NCBI GenBank assembly: GCA_020635955.1
Contig: JACJYW010000004.1
Span: forward strand, 310,001-374,000
Direction of reading: 5' to 3'
DNA length: 64,000 nucleotides
Source: Crocinitomicaceae bacterium
GTDB taxonomy: Bacteria; Bacteroidota; Bacteroidia; Flavobacteriales_D; Crocinitomicaceae
Under the pieces are notes generated by a model. That model had not been told where the DNA came from. It was given only the letters and a program-made list of their open reading frames with translations, and searched no databases. Position 1 is the stretch's first letter, and the number at the start of each line of letters is the position of its first letter. The position numbers and the translations under genes were made by a program. Positions 7,402 to 16,001 of the stretch are shown here, piece by piece.

Positions 7402-8775
7402 TTAGTGAAACTCATAACAACCGGCATCCGGATATGATCGACCTGCACCTTCCAGATCAGTTGCTAATGAAGATGTTGTACAATAATTGATCAATGGCGA
7501 CCCCGAAACTAAATGAAAGTCATTGTTGTTAGGATCTATAAATTGAGGTACCGATAAAGTTGAATCCCATAGTATATTAGTATACCCCGCATAATCATAT
7601 ATTTCATTTCTCCTGATCACATTATGGTCAAATGACATATTAAATGTTCCAAACTGTAACGTATCCACCTCTAGCTCTTTATCAATAGTTCCCCAAATCA
7701 CACTGTTATTGATCTCGGAATTAATCACATCTCGGATGTAAACTGTTCCTTCATTCTCAAAATAATTTTGAATTGCAAGTGCAGGTCCTCCCCTACTTCC
7801 GTTCCAGTAATTCACAAAATCACAATGATCAAAATGATATTCTCCACCCGCAAATAAAAATGCTGAACAGATTCCAGCCGATCCAAACAAACTATTCACT
7901 ACCGTTACATTAGCACCAGCATTTACATTCAAGCTGAAAAAATCATTGTTGTACACGAGTGTATTACTAATGGTTAACGTTTGAGCCGACTGAGTAGAAT
8001 CTACCTGAATTCCCACAGAGCCATTTTTAATGATAGCATAATTAATACTGGACGTATTTGCCTCCACCAAACGAATACCATACCACTGACCAGATACATC
8101 ATCATAAAAGCTTTCTAACCTATCTCCCTGGAATTTCACCTCATTACCATAAGTACCTTGAATATCCAGTGATGATTTATAAACGATTAGAGCTGCATTC
8201 TTATGACAATAAATATCTGCACCAGCAGGAATAGTCAAGTTCAAGTTAGAATCCAGTCCCGGATATCCAACAGCAGCTAAACCATATATAACGTGCGGTT
8301 TATCAGTTGCCCAAGTCCCCTGTACTAATTCATACACATGAAAGTATGCATCCTGTCCCCATACATCCAGATTCACATATTGATTGACTCCATTGGTCAA
8401 AAACCTTATTGAATCAGAAATAACCAATGGATTTGTTGTATTGTTTACTTCTAAAGTAACTTCTACGAAAACAAACAAAGAATCATTCGCCGGAATCTCT
8501 ACATCCTCAATGTAGTCCGTTGGGATACCATCCACATTTATTCTGAAAGGAGAATTTGCCCCTCCCATTAATTCTATTTCTTCAATGTTAATAGGCTGAT
8601 GATTGTAATTATAGATCTTAAATCTCTTGGTAGTAGACCCTACTGTTGTAAATACAGTATCAAAGAGCAAAGTATCCACAGAAAAATCCAAATGGTCTTT
8701 CGTGAAATCCTTGTTCTTTTTACAAGAACCAAGCAGGATTAAAGTCAATCCTAAAATGATAAAAATTAACCTCAT
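7402..8775 (-). CDS. lipoprotein with Ig-like domain and right-handed beta-helix
   Basis: 457 aa. Lipobox G-S-C (Cys18) after a hydrophobic signal. Residues about 25-140 resemble an ASPM/HYDIN-type Ig-like domain (FDTVFTTVGSTTKRFKIYNYNHQPINI in pieces: TVGSTTKRF, IYNYNHQPI). Residues about 160-430 show the Asn-rich short-strand pattern of a pectate-lyase-like beta-helix (INYAIIKNGSVGIQV, ISNTLVYNNDFF). The end, VSGSPLINYCTTSSLATDLEG, is typical of the choice-of-anchor Q type terminal segment. Substrate unknown. A -7 box lies at 8796-8803. Confidence 0.82.
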   Translation of the reverse strand: MRLIFIILGLTLILLGSCKKNKDFTKDHLDFSVDTLLFDTVFTTVGSTTKRFKIYNYNHQPINIEEIELMGGANSPFRINVDGIPTDYIEDVEIPANDSLFVFVEVTLEVNNTTNPLVISDSIRFLTNGVNQYVNLDVWGQDAYFHVYELVQGTWATDKPHVIYGLAAVGYPGLDSNLNLTIPAGADIYCHKNAALIVYKSSLDIQGTYGNEVKFQGDRLESFYDDVSGQWYGIRLVEANTSSINYAIIKNGSVGIQVDSTQSAQTLTISNTLVYNNDFFSLNVNAGANVTVVNSLFGSAGICSAFLFAGGEYHFDHCDFVNYWNGSRGGPALAIQNYFENEGTVYIRDVINSEINNSVIWGTIDKELEVDTLQFGTFNMSFDHNVIRRNEIYDYAGYTNILWDSTLSVPQFIDPNNNDFHLVSGSPLINYCTTSSLATDLEGAGRSYPDAGCYEFH

Positions 8776-8795
8776 TTATACAACACAATGCGTGG

Positions 8796-8803
8796 CAAAT
8801 GTA
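8796..8803 (-). promoter_or_regulatory. -7 promoter element of the beta-helix lipoprotein gene
   Basis: Reverse strand reads TACATTTG (TAnnTTTG), 20 bases upstream of the ATG at 8775. A -33 element was not found at the normal distance. Confidence 0.4.
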
Positions 8804-8866
8804 AGTACGTAAAATCAATTTATTTATTTTGTACAGATTTAATTCTGAAGAACAAAAAAATATTTA

Positions 8867-8874
8867 TAACTTTG
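8867..8874 (+). promoter_or_regulatory. -7 promoter element of the L31 gene
   Basis: TAACTTTG matches TAnnTTTG. Transcription would start near 8878-8881, giving a leader of about 55 bases that begins in a hairpin (8879-8900). No well-spaced -33 TTTG was seen. Confidence 0.5.
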
Positions 8875-8878
8875 CACT

Positions 8879-8900
8879 CCATTTTCCAAAGTGAGAATGG
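8879..8900 (+). promoter_or_regulatory. 5'-terminal hairpin in the L31 mRNA leader
   Basis: CCATTTTC pairs with GAGAATGG over 8 positions (one G-U pair), with loop CAAAGT. It begins at the predicted start of transcription and ends 35 bases before the L31 ATG. It could stabilise the mRNA or act as an L31 autoregulatory site; both are inferences. Confidence 0.4.
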
Positions 8901-8934
8901 TTTATTACGTAAGCGATAACAAAAAATTTATACA

Positions 8935-9192
8935 ATGAAAAAGGGAATTCATCCAGAAGATTACAGATTGGTTATTTTCAGAGATATGTCCAATGGATAT
9001 TCATTTTTGTGCAACTCTTGTGCTTCTTCAAAGGAAACGGATACATGGGAAGATGGAAACGAATACCCTGTGGTGAAATTGGATATTACTTCTGAATCTC
9101 ATCCATTCTTTACTGGTAAAATGCAATTTGTTGATACTGCAGGAAGAATTGACAAATTCAAAAACAGATACGGAGATAGAAAAAAAGCTTAA
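8935..9192 (+). CDS. rpmE2: 50S ribosomal protein L31, type B
   Basis: 85 aa. MKKGIHPEDYRLVIFRDMSNGYSF and the later WEDGNEYPVVKLDI, HPFFTGKMQFVDTAGRIDKF blocks are the type B (YkgM-like) L31 sequence; quoting in parts, IHPEDYR, SHPFFTGK and GRIDKFKNRYG are diagnostic. L31 sits at the central protuberance and bridges the subunits. Oddly, a C-x-x-C pair (CNSC, about residues 23-26) is present although type B forms generally lack the zinc ribbon of type A; without a second pair a zinc site is unlikely. It is followed by a strong terminator. Confidence 0.95.
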   Translation: MKKGIHPEDYRLVIFRDMSNGYSFLCNSCASSKETDTWEDGNEYPVVKLDITSESHPFFTGKMQFVDTAGRIDKFKNRYGDRKKA

Positions 9193-9213
9193 TCCGTTGA
9201 TAAAAAATTACAG

Positions 9214-9248
9214 AAACCCTGACCCAAGCGTCAGGGTTTTTTATTTTT
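9214..9248 (+). terminator. rho-independent terminator after L31
   Basis: Stem AAACCCTGAC (9214-9223) / GTCAGGGTTT (9230-9239), loop CCAAGC, followed by a T-rich tract to 9248. Perfect 10-bp stem. Confidence 0.9.
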
Positions 9249-9272
9249 ACCATATAATATAAATTTATTGGT

Positions 9273-10430
9273 GTGAACATCATTCTGGACGACAACGGAC
9301 ATCATTACAAACTTGCTCCACTTACTTTAACTAGACCTGTAGCAGCTTTGCGAATTGGAATTGAAACTATAGCAGAAAGCTGGGAGCGTTTACTCAAACA
9401 ACATATTGAGATCAAATCTGTTGAATACAGAACAGAAGATTATCTGAATGCAAAGTTCCCAGAAGAAACTCATCTGGGACTGATCATAGCTGGTAACATC
9501 AAACCTACTCCAGCTGTTGCAAAATTAGTAGCTGAACTTCCTCAAGGAGATGAATTGTTCATCAATGGTAAATGGGTGGCTGATCATGGCATTGCTGCAA
9601 GACACAAAGTTGAGACTACTCTTCCTGAAGAGGAGTTTATCTACATAGAAAACCCCTGGGATCTTTTTCAGCAGAATCACAATGCCATTTTGCACGATTT
9701 TAATCTCATCACTTCCGGAAGAACCACCCAGCATCTAAGTTCCTCAAATCAGGTAATAGGGTCACATCCCATTTTTCTTGAAGAAGGGGCAAAAGTAGAA
9801 TGCTGCATATTAAATGCCGAAAGTGGACCGATCTATATTGGTAAGGATGCTGAGATTATGGAAGGCAGCATTATAAGAGGTCCTTTCGTACTTTGCGAAC
9901 ATTCAACTATTAAAATGGGGGCAAAAATGTATGGTGACACTACCATTGGGCCCTATTGTAAAGTTGGTGGTGAAGTAACCAATTCCATTTTTCAAGCTTA
10001 TTCGAATAAAGGCCATGATGGATTCGTTGGGAATTCAGTAATTGGCGAATGGTGTAACTTAGGAGCAGATACAAATACATCCAATCTAAAGAACAATTAC
10101 TCCAATGTTCGTGTTTATTCATATGAGACGCGAACTATGATTGAAACAGATGTTATGTTTTGTGGAGTAATAATGGGTGATCATGCCAAAACTGGCATCA
10201 ATACCATGTTAAACACTGCTACTTCAGTGGGAATTTGCGCTAATATATTCGGTGGAGGATTCCCTTCTAAATATGTTGCCCCTTTCACTTGGGGTGGAGT
10301 TTTATCCAACGATAAGTTTGAATTGGATAAATGTTATGAAGTGGCAGAGAACATGATGAAAAGAAGAGGAATTACGCTCACAGAAGATGACAAATTCATT
10401 CTAAAGTATCTCCATGATGAATTGGCATAA
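9273..10430 (+). CDS. alternative GlmU-like sugar nucleotidyltransferase/acetyltransferase
   Basis: 385 aa, GTG start at 9273. The N-terminus (NIILDD, YKLAPLTLTRPVAALRIG) matches the Bacteroidota alt_bact_glmU group, with a divergent nucleotidyltransferase-like domain to about residue 170. From about 180 to 340 hexapeptide repeats form a left-handed beta-helix (IYIGKDAEIMEGSIIRG, GPYCKVGGEV, IGEWCNLGADT). The family is thought to make UDP-N-acetylglucosamine from glucosamine-1-phosphate for peptidoglycan and LPS; the assignment is by family, not by visible catalytic residues. The start at GTG is supported by conservation of the first residues; no ATG precedes the domain. Confidence 0.82.
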   Translation: MNIILDDNGHHYKLAPLTLTRPVAALRIGIETIAESWERLLKQHIEIKSVEYRTEDYLNAKFPEETHLGLIIAGNIKPTPAVAKLVAELPQGDELFINGKWVADHGIAARHKVETTLPEEEFIYIENPWDLFQQNHNAILHDFNLITSGRTTQHLSSSNQVIGSHPIFLEEGAKVECCILNAESGPIYIGKDAEIMEGSIIRGPFVLCEHSTIKMGAKMYGDTTIGPYCKVGGEVTNSIFQAYSNKGHDGFVGNSVIGEWCNLGADTNTSNLKNNYSNVRVYSYETRTMIETDVMFCGVIMGDHAKTGINTMLNTATSVGICANIFGGGFPSKYVAPFTWGGVLSNDKFELDKCYEVAENMMKRRGITLTEDDKFILKYLHDELA

Positions 10431-10451
10431 GGTTTGACCTTTTATTGCTGA

Positions 10452-10486
10452 TAACCCCAGTGAAATTAACCTTTACAGGGTTTTGA
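10452..10486 (+). terminator. possible weak terminator after the GlmU-like gene
   Basis: AACCCCAGTGAAA and TTTACAGGGTT can form an imperfect stem, followed by TTGAATTAATTTTTA. Mismatches and the weak T tract make this uncertain. Confidence 0.3.
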
Positions 10487-10558
10487 ATTAATTTTTATAG
10501 TCACTATTCAGTTAAGATTGATCTGCTGAAATGACAAAGTGACGGAAAAACTGCACAT

Positions 10559-13006
10559 ATGTCTGACATATTCGATAACGAATTTATTGACCTAACACAA
10601 ATTATTGATCAGGAGTCTGAATTCATCCCTCTAATTTCAGAAGAAGAAGAGGATAATATGAACCGTGAAGAGGTTCCTGAAGTATTAAATATATTGCCTT
10701 TAAGAAATAACGTCCTATTCCCTGGTGTTGTTATTCCCATTACTGTTGGTAGAGATAAATCAATTAAATTAATTGAGGAAGCGTACAATAGTGACCGCAC
10801 GATAGGCGTGGTTTCTCAAAAGAAAGCTACCATTGAAGATCCGGTACCTTCTGACTTTAATAAGATTGGTACTGTAGCCCATATCATCAAGCGATTAAAA
10901 ATGCCGGATGGTTCTACAACGGTGATCATTCAGGGAAAAAGAAGATTTGAAGTGATCGATTTCATTCAAACTGAACCTTATTTCAAAGCTAAGGTCCTTG
11001 GTTTGAAAGATGCCAAAATTGATGTAAGCAAAGATACCAATCAAGCATTGATCTCTTCAATGAAGGATATGGCCATGAAGATCATTAAAGAGAATCCTAA
11101 CATTCCATCTGAAGCTTCATTTGCCATTAAAAACATAGAAAGTCCTACGTTTCTAGTAAACTTCATTGCTTCCAATCTTGGTTCTGAAGTTGAGAAAAAG
11201 CAGGAGTTGCTTGAAAAAAACACAATTTCAGAGCGCATTCATGAAGTGCTTGAACTGCTTTCATTTGAGATCAAAATGTTGAGCATGAAAAATGAGATCA
11301 ATTCCAAGGTTAAGTTGGATATGGATCGTCAACAAAGAGAGTATTTTCTGAATCAGCAAATGCGAACCATTCAAGATGAATTGGGTGGAAATCCAACTGA
11401 ACAGGAAATCTCTGATTTTAAGAAAAGAGCTAATAAAAAACAATGGTCAGCTGAAGTAAAGAAGGCCTTTGACAAAGAGCTGAGCAAGTTAAGTCGGATG
11501 AATCCGCAAGCTGCTGAATACTCTGTTCAACTCAATTATATCGACCTTATTCTTGAATTACCATGGGCTTTTTATTCTAAGGATAACTTTGACCTAAAAC
11601 GTGCTCAAAAGATCCTGGATCGCGACCATTTTGGCTTAGAAAAAGTAAAGGAGCGTATTCTTGAATATCTAGCCGTATTGAAATTGAAAGGAGATATGAA
11701 GTCTCCTATCCTTTGTCTATACGGACCTCCGGGAGTAGGTAAAACTTCTTTAGGTAAGTCAATTGCAGAAGCACTTGATCGTAAATATGTGCGCATGTCT
11801 TTAGGCGGATTACATGATGAATCTGAGATCAGAGGTCACAGAAGAACTTACATTGGTGCTATGCCTGGGAGAATTATCCAAAATGTTAAAAAAGCGGGTA
11901 CATCAAATCCTGTTTTTGTTTTGGATGAGATCGATAAGATTGGCAGAAGCCACCAGGGAGATCCATCTTCTGCCTTACTAGAAGTTCTTGATCCGGAACA
12001 AAACAATCATTTCAATGACAATTTTGTTGAATTGGATTATGACCTTTCAAATGTACTTTTCATTGCAACTGCCAATAACCTCTCTACTATTCAGGCTCCA
12101 TTGAGAGATCGTATGGAGATCATTGAAGTGAATGGATATACTGTAGAAGAAAAGATCGAGATAGCTAAAAGACATTTGATCCCTAAGCTGGTAAAGGAGC
12201 ATGGAATTACAAAAAAAGACATCACTATATCTGACGATTTACTTGAGAAAGTTATTGAGGAATACACGGCAGAATCTGGGGTAAGAGGATTGGAAAAAAG
12301 AATTGCAAAACTAGTTCGTAACAGAGCCAAAGAAATTGCAATGAAAGAAAAATACACCGTCAAAATTAACGGTGGTCAACTCTTAAAGATCCTTGGACCG
12401 GCACATGCAAAAGATAAATACATTGGTAATGACTTTGCGGGAGTTGTGACAGGATTAGCCTGGACACAAATAGGAGGAGACATCTTAAATATTGAAACCA
12501 GTTTAACCAAAGGTAAAGGTAAATTGACCTTAACCGGTAGTCTGGGAGATGTCATGAAGGAATCTGCAGTACTTGCACTGCAATACCTTAAAGCCAATTC
12601 TGAAGAATACGGATTAAAGCCTGAATTATTTGACAGATGGGATGTTCATTTACATGTGCCTGAAGGTGCTACCCCAAAAGATGGTCCGTCTGCCGGAATT
12701 ACTATGCTTACTGCTCTTGCATCAGCATTTACCCAACGTAAAGTGAAGAAAAATCTAGCTATGACTGGTGAGATCACTTTAAGGGGGGCCGTTCTTCCTG
12801 TTGGTGGTATTAAAGAAAAGATCCTGGCAGCAAAACGAGCTAATATTACCGATATCATTCTTAGTAGAAAGAATGAAAAAGATATCCTTGATATTTCACC
12901 AAAATATCTGGATGGATTGAAGTTCTATTACGTGGATAGAATGGATGAAGTATTGAAGATTGCTTTGACCAAACAAAAAGTGTCAAACGCTAAAGCCATC
13001 AAATAA
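10559..13006 (+). CDS. lon: ATP-dependent endopeptidase Lon
   Basis: 815 aa, full length for LonA. An N-terminal substrate-binding domain (from LPLRNNVLFPGVVIPITVGR, quoted in part: LPLRNNVLFPG, about residue 45) is followed by a coiled region, the AAA+ module with Walker A GPPGVGKT (about 389-396) and Walker B VFVLDEIDK, and the C-terminal protease domain. The catalytic Ser lies in DGPSAG (Ser711) and the Lys in GGIKEK (752-754). Lon degrades misfolded and selected regulatory proteins in the cytoplasm. The first 40 residues are acidic and variable, as usual in Bacteroidota. Its stop shares one base with the next gene (TAATG). Confidence 0.97.
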   Translation: MSDIFDNEFIDLTQIIDQESEFIPLISEEEEDNMNREEVPEVLNILPLRNNVLFPGVVIPITVGRDKSIKLIEEAYNSDRTIGVVSQKKATIEDPVPSDFNKIGTVAHIIKRLKMPDGSTTVIIQGKRRFEVIDFIQTEPYFKAKVLGLKDAKIDVSKDTNQALISSMKDMAMKIIKENPNIPSEASFAIKNIESPTFLVNFIASNLGSEVEKKQELLEKNTISERIHEVLELLSFEIKMLSMKNEINSKVKLDMDRQQREYFLNQQMRTIQDELGGNPTEQEISDFKKRANKKQWSAEVKKAFDKELSKLSRMNPQAAEYSVQLNYIDLILELPWAFYSKDNFDLKRAQKILDRDHFGLEKVKERILEYLAVLKLKGDMKSPILCLYGPPGVGKTSLGKSIAEALDRKYVRMSLGGLHDESEIRGHRRTYIGAMPGRIIQNVKKAGTSNPVFVLDEIDKIGRSHQGDPSSALLEVLDPEQNNHFNDNFVELDYDLSNVLFIATANNLSTIQAPLRDRMEIIEVNGYTVEEKIEIAKRHLIPKLVKEHGITKKDITISDDLLEKVIEEYTAESGVRGLEKRIAKLVRNRAKEIAMKEKYTVKINGGQLLKILGPAHAKDKYIGNDFAGVVTGLAWTQIGGDILNIETSLTKGKGKLTLTGSLGDVMKESAVLALQYLKANSEEYGLKPELFDRWDVHLHVPEGATPKDGPSAGITMLTALASAFTQRKVKKNLAMTGEITLRGAVLPVGGIKEKILAAKRANITDIILSRKNEKDILDISPKYLDGLKFYYVDRMDEVLKIALTKQKVSNAKAIK

Positions 13007-13212
13007 TGAGCGAGATAAAAGAATATCCTAAAGAAGACATTAAGGTTGTTTGGGAAAGTTCAAAATGTATCCATGCTGCCAATTGTGCCAAAGGATTGCC
13101 TTCTGTTTTTAAACCGAGAGAAAAACCCTGGGTACAAACTGATGGCGCTTCAAAAGAAGAGATCATTGAACAGGTCGGTAAATGTCCTTCTGGAGCTTTA
13201 AGCATCAGGTAG
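13006..13212 (+). CDS. small (4Fe-4S) mono-cluster protein (Fer4_19-like)
   Basis: 68 aa. The cysteine pattern C-x5-C (SKCIHAANC, about residues 22-28) and a later C-P-S-G-A motif (GKCPSGALSI) fit the divergent single-cluster ferredoxin family Fer4_19, whose members have only three Cys plus another ligand. VWESSKCIHAANC and PSVF are family hallmarks. Probably an electron-transfer or iron-sulfur accessory protein. It starts in the last base of the lon stop codon, so it is translationally coupled to lon. The convergent RidA gene ends one base after it. Confidence 0.82.
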   Translation: MSEIKEYPKEDIKVVWESSKCIHAANCAKGLPSVFKPREKPWVQTDGASKEEIIEQVGKCPSGALSIR

Positions 13213-13213
13213 C

Positions 13214-13594
13214 TTAAGACAATATTGCCTGCACTTCGATCTCGATCTTCATTCTTGGGTCTAATAGTTCCGCCTGCCACATTGTTGCAGCAGGTCGAAT
13301 ATCCCCTAGATAATCTCTTAATATTGGCCAACAACTTTCAAAATCATTCTTATTTGGCAGGATGTAGTTGACTTTTACAATATCATTAAGCGTGGCACCT
13401 GCTTCTCCTAATGCTTTTTTGATATTCTCGAAACATTGTGCAGTTTGTTCCGCAACATTTTCAGAGATTTCCATGGTGGAATAATCGAATCCTGTTGTAC
13501 CAGATACAAAAATGAATTTATCAACCACAACAGCACGAGAATAGGCTGCTTTTTTCTCAAAATCTGAACCAGATGAGATCAATTTCCTAGTCAT
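13214..13594 (-). CDS. RidA family (YjgF/YER057c/UK114) protein
   Basis: 126 aa from the ATG at 13594; an upstream in-frame extension to 13684 runs through the FkbM gene and is not supported by the family, so I chose the internal start at MTRKLISSG. The RidA core is clear: YSRAVVVDKFIFVSG, the helix QTAQCFENIKKALGEAGA, and the active-site region RPAATMW with the conserved Arg. Family members hydrolyse reactive enamine/imine intermediates, though some act otherwise, and this clade resembles general RidA-like proteins. The start overlaps the end of the FkbM gene by 8 bases. Confidence 0.87.
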   Translation of the reverse strand: MTRKLISSGSDFEKKAAYSRAVVVDKFIFVSGTTGFDYSTMEISENVAEQTAQCFENIKKALGEAGATLNDIVKVNYILPNKNDFESCWPILRDYLGDIRPAATMWQAELLDPRMKIEIEVQAILS

Positions 13595-14318
13595 GATGGA
13601 TAAAGATAAAATTCTGTTTATCGGTAATATTTTCTGTATACAACACCAATCCTTTTTCAGTTGTAACATAAGCTTTATATCCAAGATTCAACAGAAAATC
13701 AAAACAATTATCTCGGTTCTCATTCTTCCAGAGCTCAAGATATACAACCGGCTTATCACGTAACAATAACTCCTGTGCTCCTTTCAAGGCAAAGAACTCG
13801 TAATTTTCAATGTCCATTTTAATACCTGCGATTTTACGGCCAATACACAGCTGATCAAGGGTATCAGACATCACGGTATATTCTTCTCCTTCATTCCATT
13901 CTGTTATAGACTCATGCTTAACATGAGCTAATCCCTGCATTTTTACCTTACCCTTTTTGGGAAGGATCATTTTTATTTCCTGATCTTCCTGATCACCAAC
14001 GGCCATAGGGATCATCTCCACATTACTGAGATCATATTTTTGAATGATCTTCATAAGTACCTCTATATTGGAGGGCATTGGCTCAATAGCCATGGTGGTT
14101 TTTCTAGGAAATCGCTTGCTCATATGGTAGGTCATGATACCAATATTTGCACCCACGTCTAATAGATCTCCCTCTCCTTTAACAGCATCCAGAAAGGCAA
14201 AGAAATCTTTTTCCTTTTTATCCGTTTTAAGATTTCTGATCTTGTATTTAGCAAATACAAACAAATAGGTCTCATAACCTAAAAGTGTTTGCAATATTGT
14301 TTTGATCAGATTTTTCAT
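13587..14318 (-). CDS. FkbM family SAM-dependent methyltransferase
   Basis: 243 aa. The SAM-binding motif I is LLDVGANIGIMTYH (about residues 52-65); motif II-like TMAIEPMPSNIEVL and the FkbM signature GIKMDIENYEFFALKGA (about 168-184) follow, then VVYLELWKNENRDN. FkbM enzymes are O-methyltransferases often acting on sugars of polysaccharides or glycans. The neighbouring divergent glycosyltransferase fits a surface-polysaccharide role, which is inference. It is translated in tandem with RidA. Confidence 0.88.
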   Translation of the reverse strand: MKNLIKTILQTLLGYETYLFVFAKYKIRNLKTDKKEKDFFAFLDAVKGEGDLLDVGANIGIMTYHMSKRFPRKTTMAIEPMPSNIEVLMKIIQKYDLSNVEMIPMAVGDQEDQEIKMILPKKGKVKMQGLAHVKHESITEWNEGEEYTVMSDTLDQLCIGRKIAGIKMDIENYEFFALKGAQELLLRDKPVVYLELWKNENRDNCFDFLLNLGYKAYVTTEKGLVLYTENITDKQNFIFIHHD

Positions 14319-14390
14319 ATGCCCCGTAAATTTAGTAAGAATATTGTGAGATTGAATTGCAACTTTAGGTTCTGTTGAAGGCCTTTTTTA

Positions 14391-14398
14391 TATTTTTG
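14391..14398 (+). promoter_or_regulatory. -7 promoter element directly at the glycosyltransferase start
   Basis: TATTTTTG (TAnnTTTG) ends 5 bases before the ATG at 14404, so the transcript would start at or within a few bases of the start codon. No strict -33 TTTG at proper spacing. Confidence 0.45.
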
Positions 14399-14403
14399 AG
14401 CTG

Positions 14404-15540
14404 ATGAGAATTGCCATCAATACAAGGTTTCTTTTGTCTTCCAAAATGGAAGGATTTGGGTGGTTCACCTATGAAACCGTTAAACGCATGGTTGAAGATC
14501 ATCCGGATGTGGAATTCATTTTCTTTTTCGATAGACCATATCATCAACGATTTATTTTCGGACCGAACGTTACGCCGGTAGTTTTACATCCACAAGCAAG
14601 ACACCCTATTTTATTTCGCATTTGGTTCAATTTATCAGTTCACAGGGCGCTTAAAAAATATAAGGCAGATCTTTTCTTTTCACCGGATGGATACTTATCC
14701 CTCCCCTCTTCAATCCCTCAAATTGGAGTGATACATGACCTTAACTTTGAACATTATCCCCAAGATATTCCACCATCTTCTAGAAAGTATCTATTGAAAT
14801 ACTTTCCCTTATTTGCAAAAAAAGCAACACACATTATTACGGTTTCTCAGTTTTCTAAAGAGGATATCATCAAAAGCTATAATATCCCTGACAACAAGAT
14901 CACTGTAGCTCACAATGGAGGTAGTGAAGCATTTCATCCTCTTGCGGATCAAGAGAAATTAGATTCCCGAGAAAACTTTGCAGATGGGAATGAATATTTT
15001 GTATTCGTTGGCGCTTTACACCCAAGAAAGAATCTCAATAAATTATTTGAAGCATTTGAGGCTTTCAAGAAAGAAACATCTTCCCCTACCCAATTGGTAA
15101 TTGTTGGTGAAAAGCTATGGAAAGACAGCAGCATTGAAGAGCTTTATAATTCACTTGAATGCAAACATGACATTCAATTTACAGGCCATCTGGCTTTAGA
15201 AGACCTGACCAAAGCTGTAGGCGGAGCAAAAGCACTTGTTTTTCCTTCTTATTTTGAAGGATTTGGAATTCCGCTTGTTGAAGCCATGAAAGCTGGTGTT
15301 CCGGTTACCTGCGGAAATTTAACCGCATTACCTGAAGTAGCCGGAGATGCTGCTTTATTTTTTGATCCTTTCAATATTAATGATATAGCCGATTGTCTAA
15401 AAAAACTAGATACTGATGCGAATCTATGTGAGCAATTGAGTAAAGTAGGATTGGAAAGATCCAAAGAATTTAGCTGGGACAAGACTGCCGATATCATATG
15501 GAATGTACTTGAATCAACCTTGAGCGAGAAGTCGAACTGA
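14404..15540 (+). CDS. GT4 family glycosyltransferase
   Basis: 378 aa, GT-B fold. The N-terminal domain opens with MRIAINTRFLL and contains PQIGVIHDLNFEHYP (about 110-124). The C-terminal nucleotide-sugar domain has YFVFVGALHPRKNLNKL (about 198-214) and the catalytic E-x7-E segment FEGFGIPLVEAMKAG (about 282-296). It transfers a sugar from a nucleotide donor, probably in exopolysaccharide or LPS synthesis; the acceptor cannot be told. A -7 box adjoins the ATG, implying a leaderless mRNA. FkbM methyltransferase is divergent next door. Confidence 0.92.
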   Translation: MRIAINTRFLLSSKMEGFGWFTYETVKRMVEDHPDVEFIFFFDRPYHQRFIFGPNVTPVVLHPQARHPILFRIWFNLSVHRALKKYKADLFFSPDGYLSLPSSIPQIGVIHDLNFEHYPQDIPPSSRKYLLKYFPLFAKKATHIITVSQFSKEDIIKSYNIPDNKITVAHNGGSEAFHPLADQEKLDSRENFADGNEYFVFVGALHPRKNLNKLFEAFEAFKKETSSPTQLVIVGEKLWKDSSIEELYNSLECKHDIQFTGHLALEDLTKAVGGAKALVFPSYFEGFGIPLVEAMKAGVPVTCGNLTALPEVAGDAALFFDPFNINDIADCLKKLDTDANLCEQLSKVGLERSKEFSWDKTADIIWNVLESTLSEKSN

Positions 15541-15623
15541 TTTCTATCACTCTAAAGATTGATAAATTCAAGCATTTTAGTAACTTCATCCTACTAATTT
15601 TATTCTGAATTAAAATCTTGGTA

Positions 15624-15998
15624 ATGGATACACTTAAAATATCTGACGATAAGCAATTGAAAGAGATCAAAGAAATGTTCAATAAGAAATTCCCTCATTT
15701 AAAAATTGAATTTTTCTCTGAAGACCATAAAGAAGGGGAAGCTAGCGCATACAAAAGTATGTATGATGATGAATTGTATTTGAAAGACATTCGATCAGTG
15801 CATAATTCAGGTGAATTGAGCATTGATGGTCATCTTAAAACCTCAACTTTAGAAGGTAATTTCAAAGATCATTACGGCGTTAACGTTCAGGTTTGGAGAA
15901 AGTCAGGAAACATGTGGTTACAAACTACTACAACAGATGACTGGACTTTGTCTCAACAAGAAGCAAAAGGGGTTGAATACGATCCAAACGCTCAATAA
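15624..15998 (+). CDS. conserved hypothetical cytoplasmic protein, 124 aa
   Basis: I chose the ATG at 15624 (MDTLKISDDKQL) over a TTG two codons upstream. No signal peptide or membrane segment. Residues 1-30 form a charged helix (KQLKEIKEMFNKKFPHLKIEFF), then an alpha/beta region with DIRSVHNSGELSIDGHLKT and a C-terminal RKSGNMWLQTTTTDDWTLSQQE. The pattern looks like a small conserved Bacteroidota protein, but I know of no function. It is transcribed alone and ends 3 bases before the convergent smpB stop. Confidence 0.75.
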   Translation: MDTLKISDDKQLKEIKEMFNKKFPHLKIEFFSEDHKEGEASAYKSMYDDELYLKDIRSVHNSGELSIDGHLKTSTLEGNFKDHYGVNVQVWRKSGNMWLQTTTTDDWTLSQQEAKGVEYDPNAQ

Positions 15999-16001
15999 TA
16001 T

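Noticed and set aside
13595..13684. Extended start of the RidA protein
   Set aside because: The extra 30 residues lie in the FkbM gene in another frame and do not match RidA proteins.
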